Shown: positions 16,060 through 26,156, counted from the first letter of the stretch. The stretch is 48,655 nucleotides of DNA from Xanthobacteraceae bacterium (GCA_030037645.1 JASHQI010000041.1:1-48655); one strand, 5' to 3'. The notes: a model not told the origin generated them from the sequence alone. Made by a program: numbers and translations.

Positions 16060-17007
16060 CGGTATCGTTGTTGGGAGTGCCTCGGTCTCGGCGTCCATCC
16101 GAGTTTGCGGCTTGTCCGATTGCGGCCAAGTGCGGCGCCGATGCAGTCTCGCATACAATTCATTGAACAGCCGGTCCGGGAGTGCTAGCGCAAGCACGCA
16201 GCCCATCAGCCCTTTCCATAATGCAATTCGACCGGTTCCGTCACGGGTTGTCCACCACAATCGCACCATCGCCAAAGGCCGGTAGCTTTGCGCGTGCCTC
16301 TTGCGGATTTCGCGCCACAACTTCGCATATAGGCGCTTGGCGTGAATGCTGGACGAAATGCTGGACGTTTCGTCGTCACTCGCGACACGGTAGAGGTACA
16401 GCGGCTTCGCAACGGCGATGCCGCGAAAGCCCGCCCGCGCAAGCCGCAAACTGAATTCCCAGTCCTCGTAGCCCTCGCGCATTGTCTCATCATAGCCGCC
16501 GGCGGCGCGCCAGCAGTCCTTGCGGAGCACAAGGGCGGTGGACACGATGTTGCTGAACAAAAGATCGAAGCGATTGAAATATCTCGGCAGAACGCCAGCT
16601 TCCGCGCCCGTCAACCGGGCGTAGGTAAAGGCCATGCCGACTTCGCAAGGAGCGGCCTTCAATGCGCCGACTGTTTCAGCGAGGAATGTCGGCTCGATCG
16701 AGTCGTCGCAGTCGAATGTAAACACGATCTCGGCGCGGGCTTCGCGGATTCCGGTGTTGCGCGCGGCGGCCGCCCCCTTGTTGTTTTGCCGGACAATGCG
16801 CGCCTGACCGTCCAGTTGCGCAAGCTTGCGAACGGTCAGCTCATCGGTCGAGCCGTCATCGACAATAATCACCTCGAAATCGCGAAAGGTCTGGCGCGCG
16901 AGCGCTGCCATCGTTCGGTCGAGAAAACAGCCGCCGTTGAAGCAAGGCACCACAATGCTGACGGCGGGCACAGTTTCTGCCGAACCAATGGGTTCCATGG
17001 AGATCAT
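15931..17007 (-). CDS. Glycosyltransferase family 2
   Basis: A 358-aa GT-A enzyme. Motifs: VSIVVPCFNGGCFLDRTMAA, FEVIIVDDGSTDE, GAAAARNTGIREARAEIVFT, FDCDDSIEP (DXD-like metal site) and GYEDWEFSLRLARAGFRG (ED..W acceptor/base region). The catalytic domain is complete by about residue 230; a C-terminal region with one hydrophobic stretch (ALWKGLMGCVLALALPDRLF) follows. The final 43 codons overlap the 3' end of rfbD on the other strand, and this tail is polar and looks like antisense-derived sequence. The protein may therefore have grown by loss of an earlier stop. It is divergent from the flippase at 17147. Confidence 0.87.
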   Translation of the reverse strand: MISMEPIGSAETVPAVSIVVPCFNGGCFLDRTMAALARQTFRDFEVIIVDDGSTDELTVRKLAQLDGQARIVRQNNKGAAAARNTGIREARAEIVFTFDCDDSIEPTFLAETVGALKAAPCEVGMAFTYARLTGAEAGVLPRYFNRFDLLFSNIVSTALVLRKDCWRAAGGYDETMREGYEDWEFSLRLARAGFRGIAVAKPLYLYRVASDDETSSISSSIHAKRLYAKLWREIRKRHAQSYRPLAMVRLWWTTRDGTGRIALWKGLMGCVLALALPDRLFNELYARLHRRRTWPQSDKPQTRMDAETEALPTTIPSCDVSRPALLRADNRARDIGGFIVPSPSTECEDAFEPATIER

Positions 17008-17146
17008 CGTCGCAAGAGTTTCAGCATTCAGCTAATTTTTTCTAACCGGTTTTCTCCCGCTGGCGGAGAACGCCGGCCTCGCCGAGAGGGTTTATTCACC
17101 ATTATCGTTAAGCCATAAAAGCCTTCTTACGGTTAGTTTGCGCGCC

Positions 17147-18514
17147 ATGAGCACTCAAGCGCCCGTGGTGGACGGCATTTCCGGCGTTCGCCGGGCACTC
17201 GGGCCGCTCTCCGGCCTGCTTTCGCTGCGTTATCTGGTGCTGCGTTCATTTACCGCGATGGCGGCGGTGGCGAACGGGCTGGTCCAGACTTTTATCTTCG
17301 CACGCGTGCTGTCACCGAGAGATTTTTCGATCTTCATTCTGATCGGCAGCCTTGCCTTGACATTGTGGATGTTGGAGCTCGGTGCGGCGAAAATCCTGTT
17401 CGTGCAGCAGCGGCAGCGTCATCTCAAGCGACAAGCGGACGATGCAATCGCTGTACAATCGAATGCGCTGATACTGCTCTACGCGTTCATTGTGCTGTGC
17501 GGCAGCGGGCTATGCTTCGCCGTCATGGCCAGCCGTCCATCCGTGACACCGTTGCAGGCCGCGCAATTCGCGGCGTTCTTCGGTTTCATCGCTCTCAATC
17601 TGGTTTGGTTTCCGCTGCGGAATGTCAGCATTGCGGTGGATGATTTCATCATATTCGAAACGCTCGAGGCGATCAGGCGGGTCGGCCATCTGGCACTCAT
17701 GCTGGCCATGTTGATTGGATTGTCGCTTTCGGCGTTCCTTGTGCTTGCCAATCTTCTTTGGGTTGTTTTGTTTGCGGCGTGCATCTGGCGTCTGCTTGGT
17801 AAAAGGGCGTTGGCTTGCCGACTGCGTGGTTGCTTCGACGCCTTGGCGACGTTCTGGCGGCGTCATCGTGCGGAACTCCTGCGCACCGGCAATTATGCGG
17901 TCGGCGAGCTCGCGATCTATTATTTTCCGTATTTGGTCGTGCCGATGGCGTTCGGCCTTGGCGCTCCGACCATCATTCTCGACACCGTGTTCAAGGTATT
18001 CCGCGGCGCTACGCTGATCTATGCAGCGGGACTCGACCCGCTGGTCCCGCAGCAGACTAGAGCATTCGCAGAGAATGACGTAGCGACTTTGAAAAAAGCA
18101 ACCTGGGCCGCGGCGATGCTCTGCGCGGTTCCGACGATCGCGTTATGTGCAGTCGTGCTCTTGGCCGGCGATCGCGTGTTCGCACTGCTGCTTGGGCACG
18201 CCGCAACTATCCCCCATATGGCAATGGCGATCCTCGTCGTCCTGTTGCTCGCCAATCTGGCTCAGAATGTCGCAAGTAACTTGCTGCTGCATACCGGTTT
18301 TTTCCGGGAATTGGCGAGGGTCGCGAGCATGATGGTCGCGGCAATGGCGCTCATGAGTGCGATCGTCATTGCGTGTGGCGCAGATGTCTTGGGCTTTCTT
18401 GCTGGATATGCCGTCGTCTACGTCGTTGGTGCGACGCTATACATTTCCTACGTGATCAAAAGGGTTCTCGTCGAGCGCGGCGGCAAAGCAATGCCGGGCC
18501 TGCCGCGTTCATAA
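17147..18514 (+). CDS. Wzx-like polysaccharide flippase (copy 2)
   Basis: A 455-aa multi-spanning membrane protein, paralogous to that encoded at 10392-11861. Shared landmarks in order are VANGLVQTFIFARVLSPRDF, LELGAAKILFVQQRQR, FGLGAPTIILDTVFKVFRGA and LLLHTGFFRELARV. Charged loops and hydrophobic helices alternate throughout. I expect it to export undecaprenyl-linked units, though polysaccharide flippase relatives with other substrates exist. Start ATG at 17147 (MSTQAPVV); a second ATG nine bases earlier is possible. The gene converges with the Wzy/ligase-like gene and overlaps its 3' end by six bases. Confidence 0.82.
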   Translation: MSTQAPVVDGISGVRRALGPLSGLLSLRYLVLRSFTAMAAVANGLVQTFIFARVLSPRDFSIFILIGSLALTLWMLELGAAKILFVQQRQRHLKRQADDAIAVQSNALILLYAFIVLCGSGLCFAVMASRPSVTPLQAAQFAAFFGFIALNLVWFPLRNVSIAVDDFIIFETLEAIRRVGHLALMLAMLIGLSLSAFLVLANLLWVVLFAACIWRLLGKRALACRLRGCFDALATFWRRHRAELLRTGNYAVGELAIYYFPYLVVPMAFGLGAPTIILDTVFKVFRGATLIYAAGLDPLVPQQTRAFAENDVATLKKATWAAAMLCAVPTIALCAVVLLAGDRVFALLLGHAATIPHMAMAILVVLLLANLAQNVASNLLLHTGFFRELARVASMMVAAMALMSAIVIACGADVLGFLAGYAVVYVVGATLYISYVIKRVLVERGGKAMPGLPRS

Positions 18515-19774
18515 GCGGAGCCGGCGATGGTAGTTGATGGTCGCCACTGTGAGTCCCCAAATCATGCCGAGCATGAGAAAGAAGTGACGCCAATGGTCGG
18601 TGTCAACGATGGTGCCCTCACCGACCTCGCCGACGAAAACCGCATAGGCAGCGATGAGATAGTGTTGCCACGGCGCAGGTATGCGTGCATATCGAAGTCC
18701 GACGACCAGCGTGATCGCAACGAGCGCTAGATAAGTCGCGCCGCCGAGCCAACCGTAGACGAGAAACGCCTGCAAATACTGGTTGTGCTGCTGGATTCCA
18801 AACATACGGGCGAATTCAAAGGGACCCAAGCCGTTGGGGTGATCCATGACCATGCCCAGCGCGAGCCGTTGCAGGGTGAATCGACCGCCGGGGCCGACGT
18901 CATAGGGTTGAAACAGCTTGGCGCGGTCGATGAACATGTCGCGTATGGAATCGATCGAGAGCATCGCAATCAAGAACAGCACCATCGCGATAGCGGCGGC
19001 GGCAACAAGTATGATCACACGGGTCCGTTCCGCCGGCTGGCGGATGGATGCGAACAACAAAATGATGCAGACCGCGCTCGAGACCAAAAAATGAATCCAG
19101 GCCCCGCGTGAGAAGCTCAAGAACAGACCGCCGAGCAGGACGGCTGTCACCGCCACGCTGAGCAATCTTACGCCGCGGGTGAGGAAGCCGATCATGAGCA
19201 TGAGTAATGGAAAGATCAAAAACGGTCCATAAACATTGGGATCCTTGAAAGTTGCGCTGACGCGCGCCATGATCGTTCCACCAAGGTCCGTCACGTCCAA
19301 GAAGATCTCCGAACCCGGGAGGAGATGAAAATAGCCGATATATCCGGTCGCCGTTGCGATCAGTGCCGAGAGAAGATACGCGCGGCGCACGATGGCAAGC
19401 CGGACTAAATTTCCATCGCTGAACAGGCAAGCGAAAGTCAATGACGCGACACACAGATATAACGACGTTCCAAGATACTGAATATCCTTCACTTCATTGC
19501 CAACTTGTATCAGCGAAAGGCCGCCGCCGATCACGTATACGGTCAGCAGCAGCAGAAGCGGAACGAGCTTGCGGTCGAAACGGATGTGCGCCGTAACGCA
19601 TGCAAGCAAAAGTACCAACATCAGTGCGTCGTGCGGCGAGGGTTCGACAAAAACGAATGAGTTCGCCAGAACAGCGACAAACAGGATGAAATTCAATAGG
19701 CGATCGGTGAGGGCTGCGGAGCTGCCGATGCTTTTCTCAGCAGTCAGCGCCGATATGCTGTTAGCGCCGATCAA
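18509..19774 (-). CDS. O-antigen ligase / Wzy-like polymerase membrane protein
   Basis: A 421-aa protein with about ten to twelve hydrophobic segments. The large periplasmic loop and family motif are seen in ATFKDPNVYGPFLIFPLLML, FLSFSRGAWIHFLVSS and GGRFTLQRLALGMVMDHPNG ending FGIQQHNQYLQAFLVYGWLG, the H-N-x-Y-L signature of the Wzy/WaaL superfamily. These enzymes join lipid-linked repeat units or ligate polymer to an acceptor. Because neither subfamily can be chosen from sequence inspection, both names are given. It begins with TTG overlapping the stop of the WcaJ gene (TTGA), indicating coupled translation within a minus-strand operon. Confidence 0.85.
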   Translation of the reverse strand: MIGANSISALTAEKSIGSSAALTDRLLNFILFVAVLANSFVFVEPSPHDALMLVLLLACVTAHIRFDRKLVPLLLLLTVYVIGGGLSLIQVGNEVKDIQYLGTSLYLCVASLTFACLFSDGNLVRLAIVRRAYLLSALIATATGYIGYFHLLPGSEIFLDVTDLGGTIMARVSATFKDPNVYGPFLIFPLLMLMIGFLTRGVRLLSVAVTAVLLGGLFLSFSRGAWIHFLVSSAVCIILLFASIRQPAERTRVIILVAAAAIAMVLFLIAMLSIDSIRDMFIDRAKLFQPYDVGPGGRFTLQRLALGMVMDHPNGLGPFEFARMFGIQQHNQYLQAFLVYGWLGGATYLALVAITLVVGLRYARIPAPWQHYLIAAYAVFVGEVGEGTIVDTDHWRHFFLMLGMIWGLTVATINYHRRLRL

Positions 19775-21324
19775 TAGGCACTCTCCGTCCGAGCGAGCGC
19801 GACCGGTGTTTTCGCCAGGATGTACACATCGAGCGCCAACGACCAGTTTTCGATGTAATAGAGGTCGTGTTCGACGCGGCGCTGAATTTTTTCTTGGCTG
19901 TCAGTCTCGCCGCGCCAGCCGTTGATTTGCGCCCAGCCGGTGATGCCGGGCTTGACCCGGTGGCGGGCGAAATAACCGTCTACCGCCTCTTCGTACCGTC
20001 GGTTCTCAGCTTTGGCGTGCAGCGCGTGCGGCCGTGGACCGACCAGTGACAGGTTGCCGATGAGAACGACATTGAAAAGCTGCGGCAGCTCGTCGAGGCT
20101 CGTCTTGCGGATGAAGCGGCCAACGCGGGTCACGCGCGGATCGTTTTTCGTGACGAGCTTGTTCGCGCCGGGATCGGATTGATCGGCATACATCGAGCGA
20201 AACTTGTAGACTTCAATCATTTCATTGTTGAAGCCGTAACGTTTTTGCTTGAACAGAACAGGCCCTCTGCTGTCGAGCTTGATTGCCAACGCGACAAGCA
20301 ACATGATCGGAGAAAGACAGATCAACGCAAGCGATCCGACGATCTTGTCGAACAGCCATTTCATGACCACGTCCCAGTCCGCAATCGGCCTGTCGAAAAT
20401 ATCGAGCACCGGGATGTTACCGATGTAGGAATACGAGCGCGGCCTGTATCGCAACTTGTTGCTGTGGGCGGACAGCCGAATATCCACCGGCAACACCCAC
20501 AGCTTCTTGAGCATGTGCAGGATGCGTGTTTCCGCCGAGATCGGCAGTGTAAAGATCACCAGGTCGACGCGCGTGTGGCGCGCGAACTCGACCAGGTCTT
20601 CGACCGTGCCAAGCTTGGGAATGCCGTTGCATGATGGGGAGCTGCGATCGTCGCTGCGATCGTCGAACACGCCAATGACGCGTGCATCGGAGTCGCGCTG
20701 TGCAGCAAGCGATCTGATCAGCGATTCGCCGTTTGCATCTGCGCCCACAATGACGGTGCGACGATCAAGTCGACCTTGCCGTGTCCATCGACGCACCAGA
20801 AGAAACAAGCCGCGGCGAAAGGCCATCAGCGTGAATAGGCCGAGCACATAGAAAGAGGCAAGCCAGACTCGGGAAAACTGTTCGTTAGCTTTGGCGAAGA
20901 ATGTTACGCTCACGGCGAGCAGAAAAACTACCGACCAGGCCGATGCGAGCCGCATATATTGCTTTTCATGCCCGCGGAATGCCTGGACTTGATAGATGTC
21001 GGCCGCTTGGAACGCCAGCATGGAGAGAAGAGCAATGCCGCCGATGTCGGCGAGGTAGTACCAGGATATGCCGGTGGTTGGCTCGACGTACCACAAGTAC
21101 ACAACGAGGCCGTTGGTCGCGACCAATGCAACCTCGATCAGGCGAACGATGCCGGCGAGCACAACGGGCGAATAGGCCGGCATAGAATGCTGGGTGGCAA
21201 TTTCGCGTGCGGCTGGGGAGAGTGGGTGTACGATCGGCGTTGAATGGACGCGCGGCATCGCTTTGACGGCTGAAGAAACCGTCGACGCCGTCTCAAAAAC
21301 AGTGCTTTGATCGAGCTGTGTCAT
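19771..21324 (-). CDS. Undecaprenyl-phosphate glucose phosphotransferase (WcaJ/ExoY type)
   Basis: A polyisoprenyl-phosphate hexose-1-phosphate transferase that starts glycan assembly by loading a sugar phosphate, probably glucose, on undecaprenyl phosphate. The 517-aa protein has an N-terminal membrane region of four or five helices (from about residue 45), a Rossmann-like CoA-binding-type domain ([20 protein letters not shown]), then the catalytic bacterial sugar transferase domain: a membrane-dipping segment [74 protein letters not shown] and [18 protein letters not shown]. All conserved catalytic segments are present. The start ATG at 21324 leaves 91 nt after the upstream GT4 gene; the frame is open to 21474. 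Confidence 0.93.
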   Translation of the reverse strand: MTQLDQSTVFETASTVSSAVKAMPRVHSTPIVHPLSPAAREIATQHSMPAYSPVVLAGIVRLIEVALVATNGLVVYLWYVEPTTGISWYYLADIGGIALLSMLAFQAADIYQVQAFRGHEKQYMRLASAWSVVFLLAVSVTFFAKANEQFSRVWLASFYVLGLFTLMAFRRGLFLLVRRWTRQGRLDRRTVIVGADANGESLIRSLAAQRDSDARVIGVFDDRSDDRSSPSCNGIPKLGTVEDLVEFARHTRVDLVIFTLPISAETRILHMLKKLWVLPVDIRLSAHSNKLRYRPRSYSYIGNIPVLDIFDRPIADWDVVMKWLFDKIVGSLALICLSPIMLLVALAIKLDSRGPVLFKQKRYGFNNEMIEVYKFRSMYADQSDPGANKLVTKNDPRVTRVGRFIRKTSLDELPQLFNVVLIGNLSLVGPRPHALHAKAENRRYEEAVDGYFARHRVKPGITGWAQINGWRGETDSQEKIQRRVEHDLYYIENWSLALDVYILAKTPVALARTESAY

Positions 21325-21415
21325 GGTTTGCGCAGATTCTCCGGCCCCGCTGCAACGCCCTCTCCAGGCGAGGACGTCGTTGCTTGCAAGATAGTGAGCA
21401 ACATTCGGAACTTGA

Positions 21416-22657
21416 TCATGTGAATTGAGCGGGGCCTCGCGTTGCAATCGCTTCGCGGTAGGCGGCGAGTCCACCTTCCACCGTGACGTCGACCGAGAAG
21501 TGGCTGTGTAGCCGGGTTCTCACCGCCTGTGCGATCCGACGCGCGTGTGCCAGATCGTCAAGGGTGGCGATGATTGCGCTGGTCAGCGCATGAAGATCGT
21601 CAGGCGGAATTAAATATTGAGCTTGCGACCCGAAAACGTCAGGCACGTCGCCGACCGCTGTCGCAACGGTCGGCATTCCGGCCGCCAAAGCCTCCAGAAC
21701 CACATATGGCAACGATTCAGCGCGAGAGGGAATTACGAATATTCTTCCCAACGCAAAAGCTTCGCGAGCCGGACAATGGCCGATGAATCGAACGCGGTCG
21801 GAGATGCCATGCCGTTCAGTTTGCGCCTTGAGTCTCACGGCTTCCGGCCCGTCTCCGGCGATTGTCGCGCTGATACGCCGGCCGCTTCGGTTGAGGCTTG
21901 CCAAGGCGTCGATGAGCAGATCGATCGATTTGACCGGCCGCAATTCGCCCACGCAGACTATATCCGTTGCGTCTGGTCGCGGCGTGACGAGTTCGAATTC
22001 GGCGTTGCTAATGCCATTGCGCACGATGCGAACCATCGCGCGCGGTTGATCGATCTCGGAGCTGAAGAGGTCGGCGATGTACCCGCTCTCGAACAGAAAA
22101 AGGTCGGTACGACGGTTCAGGATCCACTCCAGAGACCGATAGACCCTGCTGCCAAGCGTTCCGGGGCGATGAGTCAGCGAGCCGCCGTGCGGCGTGTAGA
22201 CGCGAAGGGCGTTTCTGCGGCGCGGCACAAGCCGCGCCAAAGCTCCGCCCTTGGCGCCATGGCCATGAAGCACGTCGGGCGCAAGTTCATTGATGATGTG
22301 CGATACCTGACGCAATGCTTCGATGTCGAGCGGGCTGATTTGGCGGGGAATGACGATGCGCCTGAAGCCGAGCGCGAGGTACGGCGCAAGTTCCGCAAGA
22401 GTCGCATCGGCGCGCGGGCCGCCGGTTCTGCTGTCGAGGATGAGCCCCACCCGATGACCGCGATCCGATTGGCCTTTCACCAGATCAATCACATGGCGAA
22501 ACAATCCGCCGAGCGGCGCCCGGAAAATGTGCAATATTTTCAGGCTCGGCCATGGCGGCGCGGATCGGGCGACGTCCAGAACGGTTGGACGTGGCGCCGT
22601 GACAACCGGTGCATTCGCGGCTGCGAGAGCAGAAGGAATGGGCCGCAGGTCGCCCAT
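21416..22657 (-). CDS. Glycosyltransferase family 4 (group 1)
   Basis: A 413-aa GT-B enzyme. The N-terminal acceptor domain has LKILHIFRAPLGGLFRHVID and DVLHGHGAKGGALAR; the C-terminal domain has VCVGELRPVKSIDLLIDALA, ATIAGDGPEAVRLK and PSRAESLPYVVLEALAAGMP, the E-x7-E nucleotide-sugar site of group 1 transferases. It probably adds a sugar to the lipid-linked unit. It is first of the minus-strand set GT4, WcaJ, Wzy-like, and is divergent from the Wzz-like gene across a 170-nt region containing TTAACC motifs. Confidence 0.92.
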   Translation of the reverse strand: MGDLRPIPSALAAANAPVVTAPRPTVLDVARSAPPWPSLKILHIFRAPLGGLFRHVIDLVKGQSDRGHRVGLILDSRTGGPRADATLAELAPYLALGFRRIVIPRQISPLDIEALRQVSHIINELAPDVLHGHGAKGGALARLVPRRRNALRVYTPHGGSLTHRPGTLGSRVYRSLEWILNRRTDLFLFESGYIADLFSSEIDQPRAMVRIVRNGISNAEFELVTPRPDATDIVCVGELRPVKSIDLLIDALASLNRSGRRISATIAGDGPEAVRLKAQTERHGISDRVRFIGHCPAREAFALGRIFVIPSRAESLPYVVLEALAAGMPTVATAVGDVPDVFGSQAQYLIPPDDLHALTSAIIATLDDLAHARRIAQAVRTRLHSHFSVDVTVEGGLAAYREAIATRGPAQFT

Positions 22658-22827
22658 GAAGCGAATCCTTGCACGCGTGGCAAACAGTTAAAGACAGATT
22701 GACACCAGTGGCAGTTAAAAAAGTCTCACGCAATACCAAGGCAATTGATGGACGGCCTTAACCGGATAGCAACCTTAATAGTTTGTGATCATTGTCTGTG
22801 TTGCATTCAGTTGGGTAGGACTATCAA

Positions 22828-24960
22828 ATGAGCGTAGCGTCTCAGCCCCCTCAATTGCCGGGCGGAGGGCAGGCCGTCGATACCGAACTGGACTTATCGG
22901 GCCTTGGCGCGGCGCTCTGGCGTAACAAGCGAAAAATCCTGATCCCGACGATTCTGGTCGGGCTTTTTGCGGTCGTTGCCGTCCAACTGGTAACGCCAAG
23001 ATACGTTTCGGAATCACGAGTTCTCATCGAGGGGCGCGACAACATTTACCTGCGTCCGGACGCCGATAAGGATATCAGCGACCGCACTGACGTCGATGAC
23101 GAAGCGGTAACGAGTCAGGCTCAGATCATCCTGTCGCGCGATCTCGCCCGGGAGGTGATCAACAAGCTCCAGCTTGGCCAGCGCCCCGAATTTGACCCCA
23201 CTTTGGCCCGAACCTCGCCAGCACGAGCCATGCTCGTTCGCCTCGGCATCGTACGCAATCCCATGAGCATGACGGCGGAAGAGCGCGTGCTTCAAGCCTA
23301 TTACGATCGCCTTACCGTATCTCCGATCGACAGATCGCGCGTCATCACCATCGATTTCGCATCCTCGGATCCCGAACTTGCCGCACGCGTCGCCAACGCC
23401 ATCGCTGAATCCTATCTGAAGCGCCAGCGGCAGGCCAAGCAAGATCAGGCCAAGATGGCGGCAGATTATCTTTCGGGCGAAATCGAGACTATGCGCAAGA
23501 AGGTTGGCGATGCCAACGCCAAAGTCGAGGCGTATCGCTCAAAGACCAATCTCCTCATTGGCACCAACAACACGACAATTTCAGCGCAGCAACTCGGCGA
23601 CTTCAACGGCCAGCTCGCCGCGGCGCGCGCACAGGAGGCCGATGCGGCGGCGAAGGCGAAGCTGATCCGTGAAATGCTGAGCTCGGGAAAGCCGATCGAA
23701 GCCTCCGATATTCTCAATTCGCCGCTCATCAGCCGCCTGTCCGAACAGCGCGTGACATTGCGCGCCCAGCTCGCGGAGCAATCCTCCACGTTGCTTGATC
23801 GGCATCCGCGCATCAAGGAGTTGAAAGCGCAGATTACCGATCTCGATCATCAAATCCACGAGGAGGCGGCAACCATCGCGCGCTCCTTCGAAAACGACGC
23901 CAAGCTCGCGGATGCGCGCGTTAAAGAATTGACCGCAAGCCTCGATCAGATCAAGAGCCAAGCGGCAGCCACGGACGAACAGGATGTGGAGTTGCGCGCT
24001 CTTGAGATGGATGCCAAATCGCAAGCCGATCTGTTGGAGTCTTATCTTGGCAAATATCGCGAGGCGATCGCGCGCGACACCATCGATTCGGCTCCCGCAG
24101 ACGCCCGCGTCATTTCACGCGCCACGGTTTCGAATATTCCTGCTTACCCGAAGAAGCTTCCCACCGTATTGATCGCGACGTTAAGCACGTTCGTGCTGGC
24201 GGCTGGATTTGTGATGACCAAAGAATTGCTGGCGGCCCCGGGCAGCACTACGGCGGCGAGACTTCAGTATCGCCCGGCCAAAGCGGGTACGCTGATGTCC
24301 ATGATTGCCGCTGCAGTCGCCAGGAAACCGCGTCATGCCGAGACCGCGGACGTCGTCGGTAGCTCAATCAGTACCATTGAGGATGTTGCGAATAATTTCC
24401 GCCATCCCGGCACCGCCAGCGGTCGAATCACAGTCGTTGGAGCTGCGGACGGATTGGACACCGGAAGGATCGCGCTCAAACTCGCGCGCACGCTTGCCGC
24501 GGATGCCCGGGTGGTGCTGGTCGGTCTCGACGCGGCAAACGATGCGATCAAGATTGCTTCGACCGATCCGTCCGCCAGCGGGCTTTCGGAACTCGCCGGC
24601 CGCACGGCATCTTTCCGCGACATCATCACCAGAGACAAGGAGTCCGGCCTGCATCTTATCTCGCCGGGACATGCCTCGACCGATCAGCGCGCGATTCTGT
24701 CGTCGCCGGGCATGACAACGAACTTCGACGCTTTAGCACGCAGCTACGACCATGTGGTTGTCGATGCAGGGACGATCGCCGGAGCGGCACTTGAGGCCGT
24801 TGGTGAAATTGCACCACACGCCGTCTTGGACGTTGGCACGCTGGAGAAGTCCGCTGCCGCGTCGGCATGCGAACGTCTGCTTGCCGCAGGTTTCGATGAC
24901 GTTACGGCCGTTGCCGGCGTGCGTGCCGAAGACGTGCAAGATACCGCCGCGGCCGCTTGA
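22828..24960 (+). CDS. Wzz/GumC-type chain-length protein with degenerate BY-kinase domain
   Basis: A 710-aa inner-membrane polysaccharide co-polymerase. The Wzz domain begins near residue 25 with a first membrane helix (KILIPTILVGLFAVVAVQLV), is followed by long coiled-coil segments (about residues 195-410), a Pro-rich stretch NIPAYPKKLPTVLI and a second helix near residue 450. The cytoplasmic C-terminal domain (about 520-700) has the fold position of bacterial tyrosine kinases, but the Walker A site reads GAADGLDTGRIAL, lacking the GK[ST], and the usual C-terminal tyrosine cluster is absent. It is therefore probably a pseudokinase. The gene controls polymer length; regulation by phosphorylation looks unlikely. 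Start ATG at 22828. Confidence 0.9.
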   Translation: MSVASQPPQLPGGGQAVDTELDLSGLGAALWRNKRKILIPTILVGLFAVVAVQLVTPRYVSESRVLIEGRDNIYLRPDADKDISDRTDVDDEAVTSQAQIILSRDLAREVINKLQLGQRPEFDPTLARTSPARAMLVRLGIVRNPMSMTAEERVLQAYYDRLTVSPIDRSRVITIDFASSDPELAARVANAIAESYLKRQRQAKQDQAKMAADYLSGEIETMRKKVGDANAKVEAYRSKTNLLIGTNNTTISAQQLGDFNGQLAAARAQEADAAAKAKLIREMLSSGKPIEASDILNSPLISRLSEQRVTLRAQLAEQSSTLLDRHPRIKELKAQITDLDHQIHEEAATIARSFENDAKLADARVKELTASLDQIKSQAAATDEQDVELRALEMDAKSQADLLESYLGKYREAIARDTIDSAPADARVISRATVSNIPAYPKKLPTVLIATLSTFVLAAGFVMTKELLAAPGSTTAARLQYRPAKAGTLMSMIAAAVARKPRHAETADVVGSSISTIEDVANNFRHPGTASGRITVVGAADGLDTGRIALKLARTLAADARVVLVGLDAANDAIKIASTDPSASGLSELAGRTASFRDIITRDKESGLHLISPGHASTDQRAILSSPGMTTNFDALARSYDHVVVDAGTIAGAALEAVGEIAPHAVLDVGTLEKSAAASACERLLAAGFDDVTAVAGVRAEDVQDTAAAA

Positions 24961-25062
24961 CCGGGGCAGGGCGGTATACGCGCCGTTGACGCTCGCACAT
25001 CGTTGGCAAAGGATTGTCAAGGAACGGCTGCAATAAGGTTCCCTTCGAGCAGGGATTAGGTC

Positions 25063-26121
25063 GTGCCCGGCATCAGGCAGCAAATCATCCGCGGCGGATT
25101 GGAGTCGCTGTATTTCACCGGCGCGCATCGGGCCCTGCAGCCCTTTGTCGGCGGCGTCGGTGCTATCCTGACATTGCATCACGTGCGTCCGGCGCGGCCG
25201 GGTCGTTTCCAACCCAACCGCCTGCTTGAAGTTACGCCGGACTTCCTCGATCGCGTGGTGAAGGATTTGCGCCGTTCGGAAGTGGAATTTCTCAGCCTCG
25301 ACGAAATGTACCGTCGCATGCGCGACGGCGATTTTTCTCGCCGCTTCGTCTGCCTGACCTTCGATGACGGCTACCGCGACGTGAAGCAATGGGCGTATCC
25401 GATCCTCAAGGAGGCCGGCGTGCCCTTTGCCGTCTACGTGCCCACGAGCTTCCCGGACGGATTAGGCGAATTGTGGTGGCTTGCGCTCGAAGCGGTCATC
25501 GCCCGCAACGATCATATCGGCCTGCAGATCGACGGCCGCAATCGCACATTCGACTGTGCCACGGTTGCAGATAAGCGCGCGCTGTATGACGAGCTCTATT
25601 GGTGGCTGCGCGCCCGCCCGACGGAAGCGGAAATGCGCAATGTGATCCATGATCTGGCCGCCTGCTATCACGTCGACATGGCGGCGAGTTGCAGGAACAT
25701 GTGCATGAGCTGGCGGGAGCTAGCCGAACTCGCGGCCGATCCTTTGGTCACCATTGGCGCACACACGATAAATCATCCCATGCTGGCGAAGTTGCCGGTG
25801 GAAGTCGTGCGGTCCGAAATGGACCTCAGCCGGTCGATCATAGAAGCGGCACTCGCAGTGCGGCCGGAACATTTGTCCTATCCCGTTGGCGACCGCTCCG
25901 CGGCCAGCGCGCGTGAATTTGCCATCGCCGCGGAACTCGGCTTCAAGACCGCGGTAACGACCCGGCCTAGCGTGCTGTTTCCCGAGCACAGTCAGTGCTT
26001 GACGGCGCTGCCGCGGATTTCGCTCAATGGCGAATATCAGCGTTTGCGTTACGTGCGCGTCCTGCTATCCGGTTCCGCGACGGCGATGTGGAACGGCTTC
26101 CGCCGCCTCGACGCGGCCTGA
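25063..26121 (+). CDS. Polysaccharide deacetylase (NodB homology domain)
   Basis: A 352-aa protein with a NodB-type deacetylase domain. The metal-binding motifs are visible: TFDDGYRDV (catalytic Asp and first Asp ligand) and GAHTINHPML (H-x3-H-type pair). An LTLHHVRPARPGR segment near the N-terminus is common to relatives in polysaccharide loci, and HLSYPVGDRSAAS is motif 3. It may remove acetyl groups from a sugar of the polymer. There is no signal peptide, so it may act on lipid-linked intermediates in the cytoplasm. It starts with GTG at 25063, 102 nt after the Wzz-like gene and in the same direction. Confidence 0.9.
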   Translation: MPGIRQQIIRGGLESLYFTGAHRALQPFVGGVGAILTLHHVRPARPGRFQPNRLLEVTPDFLDRVVKDLRRSEVEFLSLDEMYRRMRDGDFSRRFVCLTFDDGYRDVKQWAYPILKEAGVPFAVYVPTSFPDGLGELWWLALEAVIARNDHIGLQIDGRNRTFDCATVADKRALYDELYWWLRARPTEAEMRNVIHDLAACYHVDMAASCRNMCMSWRELAELAADPLVTIGAHTINHPMLAKLPVEVVRSEMDLSRSIIEAALAVRPEHLSYPVGDRSAASAREFAIAAELGFKTAVTTRPSVLFPEHSQCLTALPRISLNGEYQRLRYVRVLLSGSATAMWNGFRRLDAA

Positions 26122-26156
26122 TCGGGGCCGCCGCTTGGCGGGCCGCCGTCAATCCG

